From the NCBI GenBank assembly GCA_007922195.1, contig ML681997.1, positions 15,503,334 through 15,567,333 on the forward strand: a stretch of 64,000 bases of DNA, read 5' to 3'. The notes under the pieces are model-generated. The model was not told where the DNA came from and ran no database searches. It saw nothing but the letters and a program-made list of their open reading frames with translations. Shown here in pieces: positions 24,916 to 36,300 of the stretch. How positions within the stretch are numbered: position 1 is the stretch's first letter; each line of letters starts with the position of its first letter. The position numbers were made by a program, and so were the translations under genes. Source of the stretch: Podocnemis expansa. Lineage: Eukaryota; Chordata; Testudines; Podocnemididae.

Positions 24916-25430
24916 TGATTTACACCTGTGAGGGTGAGCGTAACTGGGCCCTCTCAGAAACCATCCCTTCATCCACAGTAAAAGTACAGCACTAGTAGGA
25001 GTGGTGCAAGCATCCCTACAACATCCCACCAAAGTGCACCAACCCTATTCCACAGAGACCTCCTCTGTGGACCACATGCATTCACGCCCCACTCTGCACC
25101 ACTGAAGTTAAGGAAAATGTTGCTTTTGATGTTAATGGGAGCAAGACCGTACACTCAGTTCTTCAGCCTCTCTGCTGCTACTGTCACCGGCTGTGCCAAT
25201 GGGCTTTTATGAAGTTGACACTTGCTCACCAGAATGTGGACAGAGACCACGAACTCATTTATTTAGGCCACCAAAGAGTCAATTCTCAATCATATTTGAA
25301 CAGATGCGCAGGCGTCTGAGTCCCAGTACCCCTCCTCTGAGCCACCCAATCCCCCTCACTCTGTTTTAAAGTTTACGGCTCTTTAAAGAGTTAGCTAGGA
25401 AATTGTAAAGAGACTGATATCATGCTTTAC

Positions 25431-25614
25431 CTTTCCAATGCCCGGGTTGTCCTTGATTTTTGATACTGCTCTCAAAAGGCATGGCGGTGCTGGGGGAGAA
25501 CAGAACTGCAGCATGCCACTAAAGTTGGTGGCATAGACAGAGAAGTCATGAGAGCGTGGCAGGGGCGGGTGGTACTTCTTTCTCTTCGAGGACAGGTTAA
25601 GCTTCTGTGCTGCT
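25431..25614 (-). CDS. KIF26A: KIF26A exon: basic [13 protein letters not shown] segment and motor entry
   Basis: The exon has 184 nt: one base finishing the Arg codon, then 61 codons. The acceptor is ACTTCATACAG|A and the donor is GGAAAG|GTAAAG. The peptide begins [14 protein letters not shown], a strongly basic patch. It continues with a Pro-rich stretch (HPPLPRSHD) and [10 protein letters not shown], and ends [19 protein letters not shown] then IGK. The last block is a highly conserved entry into the KIF26 motor domain, and GIGK joins directly to [10 protein letters not shown] in the next exon. An in-frame ATG just upstream in the intron ([10 protein letters not shown]...) makes an open frame look longer. 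The AG acceptor and phase match show those codons are intronic. Confidence 0.95.
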
Positions 25615-26261
25615 CTGTATGAAGTAATATCAAGAAAGGACAACATTACTATGAGCTAAATGCAATTAAAACCAGTAAAACAGATGTTCATTGTCATCAC
25701 TGCCTGTTTAACAAATCAAGTCATTTCATTCTAATCAGATTTCATAAGGACACACCATCAGGAGACTAATAGAAGGAAATATGGGCAGAAATATGGTTGG
25801 CAAGATATTCATTTAATTTCTCCCCCAACAGAGTTTCAATTATATTCAACTTCTTTTCCAATAGCTTGGCAGATGAGTCCAAGACCGCTGAAATCTCACT
25901 GACATCATAAAAAGATGAAATCATCCCCTTGTCACTAGCAGCACCAGATGGGCTTAGCTGGTGATAACATTTATGAAAGTAATGTTTTGCACTCTAACAA
26001 GTTACCCAATACTGAAAAATTACATTACAAGATACTACAGATCACATGAGGGCGAGACTTTCCGTCATTGGCTGCATTGAAAATTAACAGAAAAATCCCT
26101 TCAAGACAGATTGTTTTTCCTCCTTAATTCCATTCTTCCACATTAAAAGAAAAAAATCTATTAGAAAGAGATTTTTTAAACGTGCCAAACAACGATTCTG
26201 CTTTTAAAATTTAGAATTTCAGGACAGAAAAGATGAAGGAGGAAAACATTTAAAATGTCCT

Positions 26262-26620
26262 CACGTCTACCAACATGATATATGCCATCATCATGTACCA
26301 ACTATGCACCTCTGCCTTCTACGTTGGTCAAACTAGACTGCCTCCGCACAAAAGAAAAAATGGACACAAATCAGACATCAAGAAGGGTAACATTCAAGAA
26401 CCAGCAGGGGAGCATCTCAATCTCCCTGGACATTCTGTAACACACATAAAAGTTACAGTACTTCAGGAAAGGGAAAAGAAAAAAAAAAAGACTTGAATGT
26501 GAAGCTGCAGAGCTAGAATTCAGATGCAAACTTGACGACACTAGACTGGGTCTGAATAGAGACTTAAAAAGATCAACTCACTTCAAAAGGTAATTTCTCC
26601 TCCTAAAGTTCTCACTTTCT
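26262..26620 (+). pseudogene. Penelope-like element relic: GIY-YIG endonuclease and 3' end
   Basis: The frame at 26275-26496 reads MIYAIIMYQLCTSAFYVGQT then HKRKNGHKSDIKKGNIQEPA and GEHLNLPGHSVTHIKVTVLQ. This is the GIY-YIG core (IYA...FYVGQT) with the R..GH.SDI and GEH-N-PGH motifs of Penelope endonucleases. An A-rich tract breaks the frame at about 26475. Beyond it, CGACACTAGACTGGGTCTGA and AATAGAGACTTAAAAAG give LGLNRDLK, the usual C-terminal end. The motif spelling (QLCTSAFYVGQT) differs from the relic at 13423-14700 (CQQCPS), so it belongs to a different subfamily. Confidence 0.88.
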
Positions 26621-26683
26621 CATTCTTTGTTCTTAAAAGCTCACCTGCACACTGTTTGAATCAAAACTATGTGTTTGGTTTGC

Positions 26684-26718
26684 TGAAATAGCCTAACAGA
26701 TTACCCCTCTGGAACTGT
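26684..26718 (-). repeat. Possible SINE head fragment
   Basis: GCTGAAATAGCCTAACAGATTACCCC followed by CTGGAAC resembles the antisense tRNA-like head seen at 24890-24912. It lies just after the Penelope relic. Weak. Confidence 0.4.
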
Positions 26719-27384
26719 TTCCTCTGACCTTGTGACCTCCCCTCCCCACGTATACATACCTAACACTAATTAAAATCATACTCTCTTTGTGAATAATAAT
26801 GGGATTTGACTCAAGGCTTCTGCTAATACTTAATGACAATACAAAACAGAATATCAAGGAACAAAAAAAGAAACCTAGGCTGTAGAGCAAAAACCTTTAG
26901 GTTCTAGAAAAACAACTTTTGGACTTAAAACAGAAGACCGACATTCATAAGCACATTCCACATGTCCAGGGGGAAAATGAAACCCTGTCCCCTGTCTCCA
27001 TTGAATGTACTGGGACTAGGAATTTACCCAGTGTATCCATGGACTATAGTTTTGTATACTTTTAGATGAGAGTCTCACAACTTCACTGGCCTGGCTTCCT
27101 GAAAGAGGAGAGTGGGATCTGACCCAGAGACCATCAGTGGAGAGTTCAATTAGACATTCTGTAACAGTGCTAAGGGATGCTCAATTTAACATCTTTACCC
27201 TCCTGAAGATTCAGACAAGCTAAGATTCAATATGTTACACTGCTGACACCTTCGGGCCTAACCTTACAGACACTCCATGAAAATCAATGGAAGTTCTGAA
27301 CATGAAGCTTTCACTAAATTAGGCCCATCATACAGAAGCCCATCGCTCTAAATTCATTATTCTATGAGTATGAAGCATTTTCCT

Positions 27385-27690
27385 GTTAATAGTTCGTTCT
27401 TGTATCGCACCTTTCATCCAAGGCTCTCAAAGCACTTTACAAACATGGGGTCTAGTAACATAACTGTGAAGTAACGACTACTTATACAAATGGGAAAACC
27501 GAGTGTGGAGAGATTAAGAGACAGTTTTATCACATGGATACAGCTCTGAGTAAGGAGTGGAACTGCTCTGTCCCAAGGCCATCTCTTGAAAGTTGCATAA
27601 ACTTGCACAGAACTGTAGGACCGTCAACAGCAGAGCCAGGAATTAAACTGGAGAGCTCCTAGCTCTGAACTTGTGCTCTCTGTATAGAGA
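27385..27690 (-). repeat. MIR/CORE-SINE-like copy
   Basis: Antisense order: GCACCTTTCATCCAAGGCTC, AAAGCACTTTACAAACATGG, then AATGGGAAAACCGAGTGTG, GAGAGATTAAGAGACAG and AGCAGAGCCAGGAATTAAAC. This matches the reverse complement of a MIR-like element with its conserved core. Confidence 0.7.
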
Positions 27691-29589
27691 TCAATATGAT
27701 GATCAGTTGGTTTTCTTTGTAAGGTAACAGCAGCAAAACCCAGGCAAACAAATCTCAGTGACAATCTAGATCCATCCCGTTCAGTTTCCTTCCATTTGAC
27801 CCTCTAACCCCCATGCCCAGTCCTGCTTTCTCATTTGTTATCGTCCATAGTCAACTGAGTCCCAGGCCAGTGACTTCTCCCCTTACGCTGAGAGGGGAGC
27901 CTTTAGCAGCAGGTGGGCACATTTCCCAGAACAACAACAGGACCAATCAAAATCCCCACTGGACTCGAATCCTTAAGTTTTCAGCTGCAGAGCAGACTGA
28001 TGTGTTCAGGTGAAAAACTCCCATTCAATTCTGAAAATACATATCTAAATTCAGCAGCAGGATTTGAGTCAAACCAATTGCCCAATTTCACAAGAGCTGT
28101 AACTGCAAATTAAAAATTTAAATGTTTTCTAAACACATGGTTTTCCTGTACAGCAAAAAGATTCAACATGTTTGGTATTTCCACTGTGGTTCCGTACTTG
28201 GCATTACTTTCCAAAGCCAAGCAGCAATCAGTTCTCATTTAATCATTTTGCTGATTAATTTGAAAGATAATGTTTATTTCCTTGTTTTCACACACTAATC
28301 TGCTACAGAAATGATAAAAACAGCTCTAGAGAATGTCTTCGAAGTACAATCAAGATATACATGAAGTCCAGATGAAGTAATCATTGTTTCAATAAAGTCT
28401 ACCGCAGGATTCCCCTTGGGAAACATATGTGAAAGAGAACTCGATATACAGAATGGATTGACACATCCCATGTTTATTCAGGCACCCACACCAAGTGCTA
28501 ATAGATAAGTTAACATGCATGAAAAGGCCAAGCAAGGGAAAAAAATAGGTCAGCCATACTGAGGTGTGATATCTCCCAAGAGAGCCAACTTTTAGAAGGT
28601 TGTCCATTTAAAAAGGCAAGTGAAAGACAACACAACTAAGCATAGGCTCTTAAATTATCCTATGAAGAAAGAACAAATTTCCAGACTGTTCCCTTGAGTA
28701 GCACACACGCTGTGCATCTCCACAATTCATGTATTTTAAACAGGCACAGACGTACGTTCACTGATGCAATTAAGTGTTTTAATACCAACACATTCTCTTC
28801 CTAAGAATTTGGGGTATAAGATTTATTGGAAAATTCGACACAAGGACTGCATGTCCACATAGGGAGCCAGAAAATAGGAAAATGTGAAGAACTGGAATAG
28901 CTGTTAGAGAACAATTACCATTGTAACAAGGAATAGTTATTTTTATATGGCTTATGTTATGTATCACCTTTTCTACCCAACAACTACCCCAAAGTGCCTG
29001 CATACTATAAATTTGAGGGGTTACACAAGCACGTACATTCATGTCCAATGCTGAAATGGAGCCATTTATCGTGTGAAAACATTACAGACCACATGAGTGT
29101 TTTCAGAAAATAATGGATCCAACTGAAAATGCAGTGAAATGTAATGATCAGTTTGGAATCTGAATAAGAGCCTTATCCTTATCCTCAGCCCTTGGAGAGA
29201 GTGCCGTCAGTCCATTAGTGATCATGAGCAATCAAAATCTTACTAATTTTTATCTTAGCCCGAGGACAGGAGCGTAGTGCACTTGGTTCCATATTTGGAC
29301 TTCAGCAGCCACCCTGAGGGAGGTATGTCACCTACTGAGTCCCCAATACCATTTGTTTCAGCACCAACATGCTTTTCAGTGGCTGCCCATCCAAATTCTA
29401 ACTAGGCCAAAACACAGCCCAGTTTGGTACAGTTGTCCAGATGGATAAATAGCAAAATCCTATCTGATTTCACCAAAACTTCATATTTCAGGAAAACTCA
29501 TAACAGTTTATATGTTTATAAAAGAACCTACTTTTAAAATGCTTAAGAATGCTAAATTTCTAGCTCAAAGTCTCAGCCAAGACTTAGTC

Positions 29590-29700
29590 CAGCATTCTTT
29601 TATGGGGCTAACAATACTTACTCCTCTTTATAAAGGACTTTGAGATATATGAATAAAAAAGGTTGTACAAGAGCCAAGTATTACCATCCATCTATTTTAT
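29590..29700 (+). repeat. MIR-like 3' end
   Basis: TTATAAAGGACTTTGAGATA, then ATGAATAAAAAAGGTTG and ACAAGAGCCAAGTATTA follow the common CORE-SINE 3' segment (AAAGCGCTTTGAGAT...TATAAGAGCTA-GTATTA). Confidence 0.6.
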
Positions 29701-30283
29701 GATGGTTTCCTATGTACTGAGCAGCTTTACTACAAACACACATTTCTCATATTCCCACCCACACCCAGCTTCTTTTCCCCACCTAACTTACATTGTTTAG
29801 CTAATCCTTTATCAAAAAGCTTTGCAATGGAACTAAGCTTTGGACTCCACACACTCATGTCTCTCTCCCTTTCCAATTAAAGCTACTGAGACACTGGTGT
29901 ATATTATTTTTCCCTCTAGCTGTGAGATCTACTGGCTGCATTTTGCTTAACTCTTTTCATCTTTAATAGAAGTTGTCTTTTAAGACACTCTGGAGAGTTC
30001 TTTCCTTATAGCTAGGTGTCATGGCAGAAAATAAAACTAATATATGGCACATGAAGGAGCACTCAAATATCAAGTGACAAGGGACAGTCTCTAACCTACT
30101 CCTTCCTCTGCACAATTTACAGACTACTAGGTTTTCTGCTCTGCATAGATATGGCAAGTAGGCAAAGGATGAGATCAATTAGTTAATGCTTGGCATCTGG
30201 GGAGCAAGGCTGCACAATAAATGCACCTACAAATGCTACCCATTAAAAGAAGAACATGGTTTAAAATAAATAAATAAAATGAA

Positions 30284-30395
30284 AAACAGGAGTCCCACGG
30301 CACTTGAAGACCAAGAAATTTAAGTGCAAGTGCCACAAGACTCCTTGTTTGTTTGTTTCGCTGAGCTAGACTAAAACAGCTACCCCCTTGTAACG
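30284..30395. repeat. Short tail-to-tail inverted pair of turtle-type SINE
   Basis: The sense stub CAGGAGTCCCACGGCACTTG, AAGACCAAGAAATTT abuts antisense AAGTGCCACAAGACTCCTTG, ending with head CTAGACTAAAACAGCTACCC. Only the first 35 or so bases of the sense body are left. Confidence 0.75.
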
Positions 30396-30600
30396 TTTTT
30401 TAAAAACATACACGAGTTTAGTGTGGCATTTCAGACATTTAATTTTACATTAAAGGCTTTATACTGATTCTTAAAGCTCAAGTTAACAATCACAGACAGC
30501 ATAGCTGGGAGAGTAAATGTGCTAATTGTCATCCCTTGTAACGTGTATCTATGCCATAAATAAACTAGACTAGAAGCTTTATTATAACTGTGTCCACATG

Positions 30601-30790
30601 TAATGCCTTTCACTGGAAAATTTCAAACCATTTTACAAACATTTATCACCATCCTCGTAACTGTATTCTCAAGCTTACCATTATATACGTTACATAGCTG
30701 GGTGCTGAAGTAATGTCCTTTTCGTCACAAAGCCAAACATGGGCAGGCAGGTAGACAGGCATATGACTAGTTCCTAATCCACCCTGCTAC
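30601..30790 (-). repeat. Diverged MIR-like fragment
   Basis: CAAACCATTTTACAAACATT, ATCACCATCCTCGTAACTG and later AAAGCCAAACATGGGC, CTAGTTCCTAATCCACCCTG fit an antisense MIR order only loosely. Confidence 0.4.
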
Positions 30791-31609
30791 GAATAAACTA
30801 CAGAAGATACATTTCAGTACCAGTAATTACTGACATGTTTTAACAGAGCTTTATCATGCTGTTTGCTAATCTATGTTATTTACCCATCTCTCTCTCAGAT
30901 ATCATTATTATCTACACAGGAGTGGTTCCTGGAAGCTTCAATGGAGGATCAAGGCAATTGACAAGCTGGATCTGTAAAATTTCAGTCCAGATACTGAATA
31001 TCTTTCATTTTGGAGCAGTCACATATGGCATTTTGATCCACTGCAAATAATTACCGAGAAATTTTTAATCTACATTCTCAACTCCCTGCAACGTTGTGGA
31101 TCTGGGCTTCTGTTGACTATTTCTACTATAATACTCCTTTGTACTTCCCCAGATCCCATCTAACAATGCCAGAGCAAATTTAGCAATTACTACTGTGCAG
31201 TTTAACATCTATTCTCTTACCTGCTTCCCACTGCAAAGCAACTTGAAAGGCAGCATCAGGAAAAGTCCCAGAGCCTGTCTTTGTATCTGCAGTTCCAGTT
31301 ATTGTTGCCTCAATTACTCATCAATACAGACAACAAATAAACGGATGTCCTTACATTACACCCTGTAGCAGTCTGCCCAGAGCCTTTGACAGCAAACGAA
31401 CAAACTTTGCTGGAACTACTACTAATATTATTACTATTTCTATTTTGTTTATGCTTCTAAAATTGGAAATATAGCACAGTACACATTCAGGAAAAGAAAA
31501 AGTCTCGTAACACCAGTCTGGTCTTCCTACAATGATTTTTAAACAGAACTTGGAGAAAGTCTACAAGTTAAATGAAAGTTACGTAATTCCAGACACCATC
31601 CACAAGACC

Positions 31610-32519
31610 ACAAGAAGAGTCATACTGAGTCAGATCCATGATCTATGTAGCCCCATCCTCTGTGTTTCAACACTGGACAATGCTTGATACTTCAGAAGGA
31701 ATCAACAAAACAAGGCAATTATCAAGTCATCCATGTAGGGTGACCAGCTAACAAGTGTGAAAAACTTGGACAGGGGTGAGGCAGGCACCAATAGGCACCT
31801 ATATAATACCAGGACTGTCCCTATAAAATCAAGACATCATGCAGTCCCAGCATCCAGCAGTCACAGGCTTAAGGACACCCAAAGGATGAGGTTGCACCTC
31901 TAACCATTCTGGCTAATACCCACTGATGGTGGTTTAATCTAATTCTATGTATTTAATTCTTTTAAAAATCCAGTTATACTTTTGGCATGCACAGTAACAT
32001 CTCCTGGCAATTTCACAGGTTGTCTGTTAGTTGTCTAGTAATTGTGTGAAAAAGTACTTTCTTTTCTTTGTTTTAAATTTGATGTCTGTCAATTTCATTG
32101 AGCGGCCATGGGCCCTTATTTCTTGCATTATGTGAAAGGGTAAAAAACATTTCCTCATTCACTTTCTCTACACCACTTATCCCTCTTGAGTCATCTCTTT
32201 TTTTAACTGAACAGCCTCAGTATTTTACAATCTCTCCTCCTATGGAAACTCTTCCATACTCTTCATCATTCTTTCTTCCCTTCTCTGTACCTCTCCCAAT
32301 TTAAATGTCTCTTTTTTGAAGTGTGGTGACAAAAATTGCATAGAGTATTCCAGGTGGGGTAGTACCTTGTATTTATACAATGGCATTATGATATGTAATG
32401 TCTTACTATTCATCCCTTTTCTAATGGTTCCAAACATCCTATTAGCTTTTTTGAGTGCTACTGAACACTGAGTGGATGTTTTCAGAGAAGTCTCCACAAG
32501 GACTCATTCTTGAGAGGTA
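31610..32519 (-). repeat. CR1 LINE copy, 3' part of coding region and 3' UTR
   Basis: On the minus strand the segment up to 32497 reads as a worn CR1 reverse-transcriptase C-terminus: CSVALKKANRMFGTIRKGMN, IIMPLYKYKVLPHLEYSMQF, LSPHFKKE. Towards lower coordinates it passes into a 3' UTR with plus-strand words CATTCTGGCTAATACCCACT and AGAAGAGTCATACTGAGTC. The orientation is the same as KIF26A. It is 5'-truncated, as usual for CR1, and interrupted by another element at about 31738-31850. Confidence 0.88.
31738..31850. mobile_element. Small MITE nested in the CR1 copy
   Basis: Begins GGGTGACCAGCTAACAAGTG, continues GAAAAACTTGGACAGGGGTG, then CTATATAATACCAGGACTG and TCCCTATAAAATCAAGACAT. I recognise this as a common turtle element with GGGTGACCAG terminal repeats. 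The right terminus is eroded. CR1 similarity resumes after it with CAGGCTTAAGGACACCC. Confidence 0.7.
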
Positions 32520-32827
32520 TAAATAATATTCAATTCATTCCTTGGTTGATAGCAGGCTGTGTCTACAAAGGACTAGATTAAGAAAAGATGAGCTATATTA
32601 AGATTAAGGGATACTAAATGTTAACGCTCAAGAGGATTTGGATCCTCCAAATAACTTCAGGATCTTGCTTCTCCCGTCCCCTCAGCCCCTTTTCACATCC
32701 TGTCCATGATCTCTTCATTTCTTCCAGAATTTATGGGCCAGATCCTCTGATGCAGAAAAGTCAGCAGAGCTGGATTTATTTCAATGGACCTCTACTAGTT
32801 TTAGCCCTAGGATATTACTTCCTAAGG

Positions 32828-33005
32828 TAGCGGCTTTTAACCTTTTGCAGGTTGTGACAAAGTTGGCAGCATATTGCGACCCTGCAGGACTCACCAGCCT
32901 ACCCATCACAGGCCGAATACAGCCATGTCCCTGGCTCTCCATCACACACTTACCACTGTGTGGCAACATGGTAATTTGTCCCGACAAAGTGGCTGAGAAC
33001 CACTG
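32828..33005. mobile_element. hAT-type MITE, family C, with 8-bp target duplication
   Basis: 178 bp, right end GGCTGAGAACCACTG, left end TAGCGGCTTTTAACC (a worn CAGTGGTTCTCAACC). Flanks are TCCTAAGG (32820-32827) and ACCTAAGG (33006-33013), matching 7 of 8. Confidence 0.85.
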
Positions 33006-33121
33006 ACCTAAGGAGATGGCGGCCCACTCCAGTCAACTGACCATGAGCCTTCCTACAGATATTAGGACTCAGACTCACTGCTCCATCCCAATTTCTTCTG
33101 GCTGAGACACCTGAATTCAAA

Positions 33122-33235
33122 TGATCCTTGCTTAATAATACAATAATGCTCACTACTTAGCACTTGTATAGCTTTTTAAATATTCAGAATACTGTATAAG
33201 CATTAATGTCTTAATCCTTAGAAGTATTCAGGATG
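33122..33235 (-). repeat. MIR-like 3' end
   Basis: TACTTAGCACTTGTATAGCT, TTTTAAATATTCAGAATACT match the reversed CORE-SINE 3' end. Approximate. Confidence 0.45.
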
Positions 33236-33289
33236 GGTGGAACTACAAACTTAGTTCACAGCAATCTGGAGTGTAACTCTACCCCGCAT

Positions 33290-33395
33290 TAGCCTGCCAT
33301 GTGCTAACTGCAGACAGCCAGTCCCTTAAACAGAGCCCATGTCAGCTCACACAGGCTAATCGTGGGTTTTTAACTGCAGTGTAAACGTACCCTTA
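33290..33395. repeat. Dispersed DNA-element-like repeat, copy 1
   Basis: CCATGTCAGCTCACACAGGC and TTAACTGCAGTGTAAACGTA are shared in order with 48283-48395 (CCAAGTCAGCTGACACAGAC, TTAATTGCACTGTACTCATA). The family seems a MITE with a GTGTARAC-type end. Confidence 0.55.
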
Positions 33396-36300
33396 GTGGG
33401 TGGAAAGGTAGTACAACATACATTTATACTTCAGTTCGCTGCAAATTAGTTTTCGTATAGAATCTTAATCTAAGAGCAATCTTGCCTAGAGACAAACAAT
33501 GAGTCACTGGTGCAGGGAGATAGAGTTCCTGGAACACTGTTTTGTGCTCTGCCCACTAGAATCTGCTTAATAGGAATCACTCCTGTTTGTACAGTCAATC
33601 ACCGTCAGCAAGGCTTTCTCCTATTAGAGTCTTCAGGGAAGCATGGCCACCAAACATTAGTTTATTTAGCCAGTCAGTCAAGCAGTGAACAAGCAATTAG
33701 TGCCAGCTATTTGCATGGGTCACCTTGGTCAGCTAACAATTCGGTATTTGGATCACATCAAAAAGGTAGCTTGTTTAGAAGGGCTGCCTTTAGTGTAGTT
33801 TGATAAAAATTTATAGGACGTCAGACACATCCTTCCCAGCCAATACTATAGGAAAGAATTCTTCAATTTCAGTCAAGTTGCTGGCCTACCTTGCACATTT
33901 GCTCCATGAGGTAAGATAACCCTGCCTTCCAGGTGTGAGTTTAGCTGTCTCATTTGAAGCAGAGCCTGTCTTAATTGTATGTTGGCATCCTTTGCAAAAA
34001 TCAGAATGGCAGAGAAATCAGTAGAGGCCTGGTTCTGCTCACAGTGAAGTGACTGGCAAAACTCTCACTTACTACAGTGGTGCAGAATCAGACTCTATCA
34101 CACTTCAGCATGGTTCAAAGCCATGCAGAGATGGGGCCTAAATCATAGCAGGCCAGTGATTAAAAGATTCATGAATTCAAGCACACCAGGGCATTTCTAA
34201 AGTATGGACAGATCTTAGCATACATCTTTAGCTGCTGTAAACTGAGGTTTCCCCCTTGAAGCCAAAAGGAGCTATGCTGATTTACACCTGTTTGGGATCT
34301 TACCCCTTCCTTCAACTGCATAACTATTTCATTTTTTTAAACAGCAGTGTAAACGGCATCCAACAACACAGTTTCAGCAGAAATATTTTCAGGGACTCAA
34401 GAAATATAAATGAGATCTACGAAAGAATTAATGCAACTATTATTCTTAGGATGCACACCTTCTCCACATCAAAAATGATGGGACTGATCCTCAACTGCAG
34501 TGAGTGAGAACCCAAGCAACTTTTCTTATCCCCCAAATCTTGGGCAGTTAGGGGTCAAAACTGCCCCTTTAGGTCATAGTGCCATTGATTCCATGCCAGA
34601 AGGGCTCCCTCAGTCTTTGGGAATCCTCAGCAGCTGCTTGAGAGCAGCTTTCTGACTGCTGTGCATTGCCTCCACAGCCAGAGCCAAGGCTGAGATGCTA
34701 GCTTTATAATTTATATTCCCTGCTAACTGCCAGTAACTATTTCCTGCTCACCATAGTGTAAAATAAAACAAGAACCAATATAAACATCTGTACTTCTCTA
34801 TTCACTGTTGACTACTGTTCCTTATGATAAACTGCTGAAACTTGTGTAGGTTAATTTTTATGTAAGCAAAACTACCACCATCTAAGATTAAAATACATGG
34901 CATTTCCTAGCTTGTACACAGCACATATAACTAAACCTGGAATTTTTAGTTACTTCAAAACCAACAGTGTTTTCACACCCTGCTTCATGAACGAACCAAG
35001 CAGAACTAAATCAATTCCAGCATACTCATTAGACAAAAAGTTGGACTTTACTTCCCAGCCTTAGAAGTAGCCTCATGAAGACAATATATGGTTCAGAACA
35101 GAATTTTAGCTTCATTGTGTTCTATCAGGAAAAGCAATAAAATCATTTAAAGCTGGGAGGTAATGAAACAGAAACAACTGAATTAACCCACCATTCATTA
35201 CTGGAGAACTTGTATACATCAAGCACTTAGCAAAACCTGGAATACTTGTCACAGTAAACAAAAGAAAGCGTGCTACAATGGCTTATCAGGCAATAAATTA
35301 TTTGTTATAAAAACATATTGTGTTCTTAGGTGTTCTGATTGGCTGATGTTCACTCAACTTGACCAGAGGAGGAGCAGGGTCATTTGTTAGGAGGAAGTGA
35401 TGGGGAGCAAAGACAACAAGGGTGCTAAGATGAGTGCATCTGAAGCACTTGCTAAAGGCCACTGTCAGTTAGGATGGACTAGTCTCCAGTGTTCCCAGGA
35501 TCCATAATATAGATATAAATCAACATGTATTAATGCAGAGCCTGCGTTAACACACAAAACCAAATGATGTTTATCCTTAAACTCTTTGTATTTCTCTTCT
35601 CCATTAATTGTACCAGATCCACGATTGATTCACATCCGAGAACACAATGATGGACATTTTCTAGCATTAGCCAAGTTTTTGTTAGGAGTGCAATGCTACA
35701 GATACTTTCAAGCAAACAGCTTCTTGGAGGGCTTATTTCCTTGTCCCTATCTGATCAGGCTAAAAAGGTACTCACAGCATTAAACAAGGCTGTGGAAATC
35801 ATGGCGAGGCTCACACAATAAACTGTTTTAAATGGAGAGGGGACTTGAATGCTTCTTGGGATATGAAGTGGCTGTAAATTTATTTAATTCAAAATAGTTC
35901 TGAAACAGATCTTCTCAGACATAATGGACTGAAATTGCATCACTCAACTTTAAATTATTATTTAGCAGGGAAATGCAATGGCCTTGCTCTCTTGTGATTA
36001 TATAGCAGCCTGTAAAGTGTGTTTCTTTATTATTATGGCGGAAAGGTACTGAAGCATGGAAGTTTTTGGATCCAATGATCCTGGATTCAAATTGCAGCAA
36101 AGATGGATAACTTTCACATCAAAAAGGCTCTTTTAACAGACTAAAGAGATTTAATTGCTACTGCAACATGGACCACTACTGAACTGCAAAAGAACTCACT
36201 AATTCCTTTTACAAGCACGGAAAATCTTCAAAAGAGACACTGTATGATCTCCACTATTATGCAACATTTTAGAACTTGGCTTGTAACTGGACAATTTCCT

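Larger units (their letters stand above)
9969..25430 (-). other. KIF26A intron, 15.5 kb
   Basis: Bounded by GTAAAG and TTGCAG. Repeats inside are listed separately: CR1 tail, SINEs, Penelope-like relic, MITE, MIR and foldbacks. A motif resembling CCTCAGCTGGTGTAAA...CCAATGGAGCTA at 11165-11240 looks like an old dispersed repeat. I recognise nothing in 11240-13420 (apart from an A/C-rich tract at 12456-12482), 14700-16440, 17270-20200 or 20400-21830. Confidence 0.8.

Noticed and set aside
25615..25646. ATG at 25646 as a start codon for the exon 25431-25614
   Set aside because: A good AG acceptor at 25615-25616 and perfect phase joining with the exon ending at 45425 show these codons are intronic.
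32240..32497. Possible host gene fragment
   Set aside because: The KKANRMFGTIRKG and PLYKYKVLPHLEY motifs are from CR1 reverse transcriptase.
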